DNA of 64,000 nt from contig JAIYBC010000033.1 in the NCBI GenBank assembly GCA_027488845.1, forward strand, positions 62,001 through 126,000. Direction: 5' to 3'. Every line of letters starts with the position of its first letter. Within the stretch, counting starts at the first letter, position 1. The DNA is from Verrucomicrobiales bacterium (GTDB lineage Bacteria > Verrucomicrobiota > Verrucomicrobiia > Limisphaerales > UBA9464). Shown here piece by piece: positions 59,201 to 64,000 of the stretch. Both the position numbers and the translations under genes were made by a program. The notes beneath the pieces were generated by a model. The model had not been told where the DNA came from and ran no database searches. It saw nothing but the letters and a program-made list of their open reading frames with translations.

Positions 59201-61201
59201 GAAGGACGCACCGCGACCTCGGGTTGGATCGGCGTCGACGGCAACGGCGGCATCGTCGTCGCGGGCCAACTGCCCTCACGGCTGGGCAGCGGGACCGCCA
59301 GCGTTCGCGGATCAGGACAGCGCTTCGACAGCTTCGAACTGGTCCGAACCAACACCGATCCGAACGACGCCTTCGACCTCTTCGTGGCGCGCCTCGCCCC
59401 GAACTACGTGCCGCTCATCCCGCAGATCTCTCTCCAACCGCTCTCGGGCACACCCACCCTCACCGACCGGGTCCTCCTTGAGGGACAGGCCACGGGAGTC
59501 CCGACGCCCACCTATCAGTGGACCCTGAACGGCAGCCCGATTCCTGGCGCGACCAACCGGTTCCTCGCCATCGACCGGCTCTCCCGGACCAACCGGGGCC
59601 TTTATCGGCTGGTGGCCAGCAACTCCCTCGGCGTGGTCACCAGCGACCCGGCGGCGATCCAGCCCCAGCTCACGCCGAACATGCGCGGATGGCGCTATGT
59701 CACCAGCGTCACCAACCACCTCGGCGATCCGCAGAGCGTCGGGCTCGACAACGCCGGACGGCTCTATGTGCAGCACGGCGGCACCGCCCAAGGTCTCCGG
59801 CAATGGCTGGAACGGTGGAATCCGGACGGCACCGTCGCCTGGCGTCTGCAGCAGTTCCCGGCCACCCCGGGCCAAGGCCTGATCCTGCATCGCAAGTCGC
59901 CGGTGGTGACCCCGGCCGGAGAGGTCCTCGTCTTCGGACGCAGCACCTCGGGATCCGCGGACTTCAACACGCCCAACGGCGGGTTCGTCGCCCGTCTCGA
60001 TCCGGAAACCGGAGCGCCCCTCTGGCAACGGTCCTTCTTCTGGACCAACACCAATCCGGTCCTGCCCGTCACCCTGGCGGTCCATGGCAACGAGGTTCGC
60101 GCCCTGTTCAGCGGACCGCTCGGATCCTTCATCCACCGCACCGCGCTCGATGGCACCGCCCTGGACCCGATCGCCCTGACCGGATTGCCGGCCGGCGTCC
60201 GGTTTCCCGAGGGCCAGGACTGGAGCTCGCGGACGACCCTCGCGGCGGACGGCAGCATCGGCGTCTGGGCCGCGGGCACCGTGGCCTGGAACTTCGGCCT
60301 GACGAATCTCCCGGTCCAGAACCCGCCGGGATACGCCCTCGGGCGCTACGCGGCGGATGGCACGCCCCAGTGGCTGCGCCAGTTCACGCAGACCGGAGCG
60401 ACCACCGACGTCACCAGCGCGGAGTTCGACGGCGCCGGCAACCTCGTCCTCGGCTTCGACCTCCCCGGAAACGCACCCATCGAGTACACCTTCGGCACGA
60501 ACCGCTTCAACGGCTGGGGCGGTCTGGCCAAGGTCGGTCCGGACGGATCGGTGCTCTGGGCCAAGGCCTGGGGTCTCCACGTGCGCGACGCCCGCGTCTC
60601 GGCCAACGGCGACATCACCTTCACCGGCCCGATCCGGCGCGACTACCAGGCCGCCCCCAACGAACTGCGGGTGCGCTTCGGCACCAACCACGTCGCGGCG
60701 TTCGCCCGCAACGACGTCATCGTCGCCCGTGTGGACGCCTCGGGTAACGAACGCCTCATCCGACAGACCGGCTCCGAGAACTTCTCCACCTACGACAACG
60801 CACGGGCCTACGCCCTCGCGGTGAACGGCAACGGCCTGGTGGCCACCGCCGGCTTCAACCTGATGCCGCAGACAGGCGGTCGTCTCGACTTCGGGGACCA
60901 GACCTACCAGGTGCCGAACCTGGCCCCGTTCAACATCGGCAATCTGTTCGGGGACCTCGCGGTGTTCTACGCGGGAGTGCTGGATCCCTCGAACGGCCCC
61001 ACCGAGCCGCCGGTGATCCGCTTCGCGCCACCCACGCCGGGCTCGACCGAGCTGCGGTTGGAATGGCCCGCCGGCTACGTGCTCCAACGCCTGCCCAACC
61101 TGGGGTCCAACGATTGGTCGACCCTCCAGGTCGCCTCGCCCTACACGGTCGGACTGAACGAGGCGTCCGCCGCGTTCTTCCGGGTCGTTCCGGCCCAGTA
61201 A
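56264..61201 (+). CDS. Giant secreted Ig-like and beta-propeller repeat protein
   Basis: Exported protein of about 1645 residues. The signal peptide is LMRLFWAFLGLALSGALHA; starts at 56231, 56264 and 56291 are all possible, and 56264 is used. The N-terminal 300 residues are Ig-like domains (FRWYKNDELHSEG, LSYRWLRFGTNYPP, LTWHRGSNIVQL). The middle holds SBBP-like propeller repeats (LYVAKYGFDGRLLWARSYGN, VDASGNLVLGGAFKG). A further Ig-like domain (PTYQWTLNGSPIPGATN) near 1080-1160 leads to a second propeller region (LARYAADGTPQWLRQF-like blades). Asn/Thr-rich loops with TNV and VTN strings are frequent. There is no catalytic motif and no PEP-CTERM or type 9 tail. It ends in a strong terminator. 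Confidence 0.82.
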   Translation: MGNGFPGRLMRLFWAFLGLALSGALHAGPGPGGLTLIAQPSGRTVGVGDQFSTYAQATGALGFRWYKNDELHSEGPGGYAFLAFYSAVTNTGDYYAVFTNSTASVTSQVARLVVIPPGPPLFLQEPQSVRVRDDETAILTGQAFASGGTLSYRWLRFGTNYPPGFNSTLFLTAANPDRVGEFQMVATATPGGSSTSRVVTVSIRPGQPPVIGGQPASIRVPLGSRTNLDAVITEGDNPVTLTWHRGSNIVQLVQNQTLFLPQTNSYFLNGVSSDTAGDYWLIASNRFGAVTSSIAHVSFISPRSEILTNLVDAVVGFGQYHAVNLTNGLAYFDNSFQTEIAHTLALRPSLSLPPFPQTTAWHLHLSPSNVFHAVAATGGSPVTGTWGHVPGTAGFAGFFLTNHPSTGAVTRLEVFSNGTYGASASARINGADVSGSESGSVLVFGPPRPITAVFTAAIRVTNVFSLSWYKDGSPLSVNGFNGKYSSTAVRQAPFEAGITNYLYRFAVSNVAITDLGRYRFAIQDFGNGLPGDVQFGAEAELRFRGPAATNAPAVVAAREIRSNGSDSVAAAALSPDGSMVLASQSTTFGSGGNTTVRVTSYDPTGRTNWQTGANGTTAVLPTGDGGAFIAGSEGSTERAWFLRRVAPSTNVVNGATNVVVTNVWAQRLYGPGPTDFQINPQPWRANVRGLAAVADGLLVAGQFSGGQRFGAVVVTNGAIANFNIMGGGVVLTNSTGDLFSDVADLYVAKYGFDGRLLWARSYGNTNAEVLNAFVVDASGNLVLGGAFKGLFRAGTVSASSQAITNSSTVTTATEGFVLKLDRDGNPLWMQPVGGRTRTANLLTTSRVAALATAPDGRIYYAANRNEEVPTSLRPGQVTAPRHIGQLSATGEPVWSRDLRSGMATADSGSRIAADAEGNLLLAERMGAFPRLDLVAGIAEADLRGFPGAAVESGTALAKFSPDGELLWVRSLDTRVSYTDEGRTATSGWIGVDGNGGIVVAGQLPSRLGSGTASVRGSGQRFDSFELVRTNTDPNDAFDLFVARLAPNYVPLIPQISLQPLSGTPTLTDRVLLEGQATGVPTPTYQWTLNGSPIPGATNRFLAIDRLSRTNRGLYRLVASNSLGVVTSDPAAIQPQLTPNMRGWRYVTSVTNHLGDPQSVGLDNAGRLYVQHGGTAQGLRQWLERWNPDGTVAWRLQQFPATPGQGLILHRKSPVVTPAGEVLVFGRSTSGSADFNTPNGGFVARLDPETGAPLWQRSFFWTNTNPVLPVTLAVHGNEVRALFSGPLGSFIHRTALDGTALDPIALTGLPAGVRFPEGQDWSSRTTLAADGSIGVWAAGTVAWNFGLTNLPVQNPPGYALGRYAADGTPQWLRQFTQTGATTDVTSAEFDGAGNLVLGFDLPGNAPIEYTFGTNRFNGWGGLAKVGPDGSVLWAKAWGLHVRDARVSANGDITFTGPIRRDYQAAPNELRVRFGTNHVAAFARNDVIVARVDASGNERLIRQTGSENFSTYDNARAYALAVNGNGLVATAGFNLMPQTGGRLDFGDQTYQVPNLAPFNIGNLFGDLAVFYAGVLDPSNGPTEPPVIRFAPPTPGSTELRLEWPAGYVLQRLPNLGSNDWSTLQVASPYTVGLNEASAAFFRVVPAQ

Positions 61202-61249
61202 CCGCCGCTGCCGGCAGGGCGAAGGCCCCACCGAGCCGAAATCCATCAC

Positions 61250-61290
61250 GGGAGCCTCCGGCGACAACGCCTGGGGCTCCTCCGCTTTTC
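61250..61290 (+). terminator. Intrinsic terminator after the giant secreted protein gene
   Basis: Near-continuous stem of about 13 pairs (61250-61263 with 61268-61281, one mismatch and G-U pairs) closed by an ACAA tetraloop, followed by CCGCTTTTC. It begins 49 bp after the stop codon and is the strongest terminator in the window. Confidence 0.75.
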
Positions 61291-61336
61291 ACCGGGTTCC
61301 GTCGACGTCCTGCCGTGGAAGTCCTGCGAAGTCGGC

Positions 61337-61371
61337 GCTCCCCTCCGTGTCCTCAGCGCCTCCGTGGCGGA
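61337..61371 (+). repeat. Dispersed repeat, family B (CTCAGCGCCTCCGTGGCGG type)
   Basis: CCCTCCGTGTCCTCAGCGCC then TCCGTGGCGG in the convergent gap between the giant protein and GH5 genes. It is related to the inverted unit at 33668-33706. Confidence 0.45.
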
Positions 61372-61382
61372 AGCGCCCGCGC

Positions 61383-62519
61383 TCAAGGCACCAGGCCGAG
61401 CGCCTTCGCCGAGACCGGGTCCAGCACCGCGTCCGCGCCGCGGCCCTTGCGGTTCAGCCCGAAGGGCTCGTCCCATCCCCAGACCGCCCAGCCGATGCGG
61501 TTCTCGCGCAGGACCGTGCCGAAGTCCTCGAACCACTTCGCCCGGTCCGCCGGTTTCGCGGCGACGGGATACACGCCGAATTCGCCGCAATAGAGCGGGA
61601 CGCCATGCTCGGCTCCCCACCGGATCCCCTCGCGGAAGCGGGTCCTGAGCCGCTCGAGATCCCATCGCTGCTCGCCATACCAGCGCACCTCGTCGCGCGC
61701 CTTCGGATCCTGCCTGCCCAGGTCCTCCAGCAACGGCGCCACGGCCTCCGGACTCGAGGGATACGGGACGTCATGGAGGATCCGGTGCGGGCCGCCGGTC
61801 CACGTGGCCCCCTGATGGGTGAACGGGAACGGATCGTAGGTGTGGAACGAATACACCACGTTCGGATCGTCCAGCGGCCTGAGCTTCCGCAGGCCGTCGA
61901 TGCCGCCCCAGTTGGGACCGGAAACGATGATCGTGTGGCGCGGGGCACCGGCCCGGACGGTGCGGAAGAAGCGGTCGAGCAGCGGCGGCCACTCCGCCTC
62001 CCTGTCCTTGAAGACCGGCTCGTTCACGATCTCCAGCGCCACCCGTTCCGGATCGAACCGCGACCAGCGACGCGAAGCCGCAGCCCAGAAGCGGTCGAAC
62101 GCATCCCGCCACGCCGGCGAGTTCTCCAGGGCGTCGTGGTCCTCGTTGTGCAGGTCGATCACCACGCCGAGGTCCGCCCGGAGGAACCGTTCCACCGCGG
62201 AGTCCACCGCCGCCATCCGCTCCTCGCGGAACTCCCCCGTCGCGGGATCCATCACCTGCTTCGGCGCAATGCACAGCCGGACGTGCCGCAGGCCGGCCGA
62301 GCGCATGCGGACCATCTCGGGATCCGGGATGTAGTCGGCGAAATGCCCGGCCGACTCGGACCTCGGGAAACGGAACCAAAGGCAGACGTTGGCCCCGCGC
62401 GACAGTCGGTCCAGCAGCGGCTGCGGCACCGACGAGGCGGCTTCCATGGTGAAGCCGCCCGACAGGACACCGACGGCGAGTCCAGCCAGCAGGCCGAGTA
62501 GCGGGGAAGTTCCCTTCAT
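61383..62519 (-). CDS. Secreted glycoside hydrolase family 5-like (cellulase-fold) protein
   Basis: Exported glycosidase of 378 residues with an N-terminal signal peptide (LLGLLAGLAVGVLSGGFT). The fold is a GH5 TIM barrel. Acid/base Glu167 is in ALEIVNEPVF and nucleophile Glu313 in LYCGEFGVYP. Further barrel landmarks are LGVVIDLHNED, IIVSGPNWGGIDG, YSFHTYDPFPFTHQG and WAVWGWDEPFG. GH5 enzymes cut beta-1,4-glucans, mannans and related chains; the subfamily and substrate cannot be set from sequence alone. It lies 19 bp after the pckG stop on the same strand, so it may be co-transcribed with it. Confidence 0.92.
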   Translation of the reverse strand: MKGTSPLLGLLAGLAVGVLSGGFTMEAASSVPQPLLDRLSRGANVCLWFRFPRSESAGHFADYIPDPEMVRMRSAGLRHVRLCIAPKQVMDPATGEFREERMAAVDSAVERFLRADLGVVIDLHNEDHDALENSPAWRDAFDRFWAAASRRWSRFDPERVALEIVNEPVFKDREAEWPPLLDRFFRTVRAGAPRHTIIVSGPNWGGIDGLRKLRPLDDPNVVYSFHTYDPFPFTHQGATWTGGPHRILHDVPYPSSPEAVAPLLEDLGRQDPKARDEVRWYGEQRWDLERLRTRFREGIRWGAEHGVPLYCGEFGVYPVAAKPADRAKWFEDFGTVLRENRIGWAVWGWDEPFGLNRKGRGADAVLDPVSAKALGLVP

Positions 62520-62538
62520 GGCAGGTTTCCGCCCGATG

Positions 62539-64000
62539 TCAGAGGCGCGCCACGAGCAGCTGCTGCTGGAACACCAGCTCCTTCGGCAGGTGGGTGTAGA
62601 GCTTCATGAACAGCTCGTCGGTCGAGAGCAGGTCGCGTCGCCATTCGTCGGGATCCATGCGCTGGAGCTTCTCGAAGGTCTCCCGGTCGAAGCCTTCCAG
62701 GCCCTCGGTGTCGAAGTCCTCGAAACGCGGAACCCATCCCAGCGACGACTCCACCGCGCCGACCCGGCCGTCGCAACGGTCGAGCACCCACTTCAGCACA
62801 CGCATGTTCTCGCCGAAGCCGGGCCAGAGGAAACGCCCTTCGGAATCCTTCCGGAACCAGTTCACGTGGAAGATCCGCGGCGGCTCCGCAAGCCGCTTCC
62901 GCATGTCCAGCCAGTGGCGGAAGTACCGGCCCATGTTGTACCCGCAGAAGGGCAGCATCGCCATCGGGTCGCGTCGGACCTGTCCGACCGTGCCCGCCGC
63001 GGCCGCCGTCATCTCGCTGCCCATGGTCGCGCCGAGGAACACGCCGTGGCTCCAGTTGAACGCCTCGAACACCAGCGGCACCGTGCCCGCGCGGCGGCCG
63101 CCGAAGATGATCGCGTCGATGGGAACGCCCTGCGGGTCGAGCGCCTCCGGCGCGAAGGCGGGGTTGTTCGTGGCCGGCGCGGTGAAGCGCGAGTTCGGAT
63201 GCGCCGCCTTCTCCTTCGACGCCGGAGTCCAGGGACGTCCCTGCCAATCGAGGCACTCCGCGGGCGCCGGATCGTCATGGCCTTCCCACCAGACCGTTCC
63301 GTCCGGCTTCAGCGCCACGTTCGTGTAGATCGTGTCCCGCGCGATGGTGGCCATCGCGTTGGGATTGGTCTTCGCGTTGGTCCCCGGCGCCACGCCGAAG
63401 TACCCGGCCTCCGGATTGATCGCCCACAGCCTTCCGTCCGGCCCCGGCTGCATCCACGCGATGTCGTCGCCCACGGTCCAGATCTTCCATCCGGCGAAGC
63501 GCGCCGGCGGGATCAGCATCGCGAAGTTGGTCTTCCCACAGGCGCTCGGGAACGCGGCGGCCACATAGGACTTCCGGCCGTCGGGCGACTCCACGCCCAG
63601 GATCAGCATGTGCTCCGCCAGCCAGCCCTGGCGCCGGCCGAGGTACGAACCGATCCGCAGCGCCAGGCACTTCTTCCCCAGCAGCACGTTCCCGCCGTAG
63701 CCGGAACCCACGGAGACGATCTCGTTGTCCTGCGGGAAGTGGCAGATCAGGCGGCGGTCCGGATGGCAGTCCAACAGGCAGTGCAGTCCGCGGTTGAAGT
63801 CGTCGGCCTCGCCCAGGTGCTCCAAGGCCACCCGGCCCATCCGCGTCATGATGCGCATGTTGAGCACCACGTAGATCGAGTCCGTGACCTCGATGCCGAC
63901 CTTCGCCAACGGCGATCCGGGAGGCCCCATCAGGTACGGGATCGCATACAGCGTGCGCCCCTTCATCCCGCCCCGGGCCAGCGCATGGAGCCTTGCCCGC
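62539..64000 (-). CDS. pckG: Phosphoenolpyruvate carboxykinase (GTP), 3' part of gene
   Basis: Gluconeogenic enzyme converting oxaloacetate and GTP to phosphoenolpyruvate, GDP and CO2 in the cytoplasm. The frame is open to the window edge, and the visible N-terminal sequence ([18 protein letters not shown]) is mid-protein in the family, so the true start is outside; about 487 residues are seen. Key motifs are the P-loop with reactive Cys ([16 protein letters not shown]), the metal-binding GDDIAWM and the guanine-binding [18 protein letters not shown] and [10 protein letters not shown]. It belongs to the GTP type, not the ATP type. The GH5 gene follows within 19 bp. Confidence 0.96.
   Translation of the reverse strand, partial: RARLHALARGGMKGRTLYAIPYLMGPPGSPLAKVGIEVTDSIYVVLNMRIMTRMGRVALEHLGEADDFNRGLHCLLDCHPDRRLICHFPQDNEIVSVGSGYGGNVLLGKKCLALRIGSYLGRRQGWLAEHMLILGVESPDGRKSYVAAAFPSACGKTNFAMLIPPARFAGWKIWTVGDDIAWMQPGPDGRLWAINPEAGYFGVAPGTNAKTNPNAMATIARDTIYTNVALKPDGTVWWEGHDDPAPAECLDWQGRPWTPASKEKAAHPNSRFTAPATNNPAFAPEALDPQGVPIDAIIFGGRRAGTVPLVFEAFNWSHGVFLGATMGSEMTAAAAGTVGQVRRDPMAMLPFCGYNMGRYFRHWLDMRKRLAEPPRIFHVNWFRKDSEGRFLWPGFGENMRVLKWVLDRCDGRVGAVESSLGWVPRFEDFDTEGLEGFDRETFEKLQRMDPDEWRRDLLSTDELFMKLYTHLPKELVFQQQLLVARL

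Noticed and set aside
57164-61267. Two 650-700 codon open frames antisense to the giant secreted protein
   Set aside because: Translations are Gly/Val/Arg/Asp-rich shadows without any family signature; the plus-strand frame has a signal peptide, clear repeats and a terminator.

Overview
The window is GC-rich DNA from a Gram-negative aerobic heterotroph, most likely a member of the Verrucomicrobiota (Limisphaerales/Pedosphaera-like). This is inferred from gene content, not from a marker gene. The clues are DUF1501 and DUF1549/DUF1553 secreted proteins, a PEP-CTERM protein, an alternative complex III (ACIII) operon, an ECF sigma factor with a long C-terminal extension, and a giant Ig/beta-propeller secreted protein. 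There is no rRNA, CRISPR array, transposase, integrase or phage gene; the only RNA gene is one tRNA-Gln.

Left part (1-15 kb): the 3' end of ileS, a secreted YdjC/ChbG-type deacetylase, a universal stress protein paired with a stand-alone glycogen-binding (CBM48-like) domain, a small unknown gene, a KefB-type antiporter, an inositol-monophosphatase-family enzyme, a TIGR02466 2OG-Fe(II)-like protein, a DUF1549/1553 + DUF1501 pair, a BaiN/HI0933 flavoprotein and a LytS/LytTR two-component pair.

15-26 kb: a MacAB/TolC-like efflux operon (outer membrane lipoprotein, lipoprotein adaptor, ATPase, permease), a polar amino-acid ABC transporter whose binding protein and permease are fused, and a second DUF1501 gene followed by a PPC-domain protein. 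25.7-32.4 kb is a minus-strand run: secreted propeller, TTG-started Gfo/Idh/MocA oxidoreductase, YjbQ, diacylglycerol-kinase-family protein, PEP-CTERM protein and transglutaminase. UXS-like sugar-nucleotide decarboxylase and mtnA follow on the plus strand, then a secreted esterase.

36.7-48.2 kb is the centrepiece: one tightly packed minus-strand operon reading actA-B-C-D-E-F, a small unknown membrane protein, then ccoS-ccoN-ccoO-ccoP. It encodes a complete quinol-oxidising ACIII directly joined to a cbb3-type cytochrome oxidase whose CcoP-like subunit has only one haem site. A large hybrid histidine kinase lies immediately upstream on the same strand, and the 301-bp gap between them carries two perfect palindromes.

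52-64 kb: a small Cys-containing secreted protein with a terminator, tRNA-Gln(TTG), cytidine deaminase, RNase III, an unknown protein, the membrane-fused ECF sigma factor, a 1645-residue secreted protein divergent from it across a palindrome-rich 181-bp gap, a GH5 glycosidase and the 3' part of GTP-dependent PEP carboxykinase. Two families of short dispersed intergenic repeats recur through the window.
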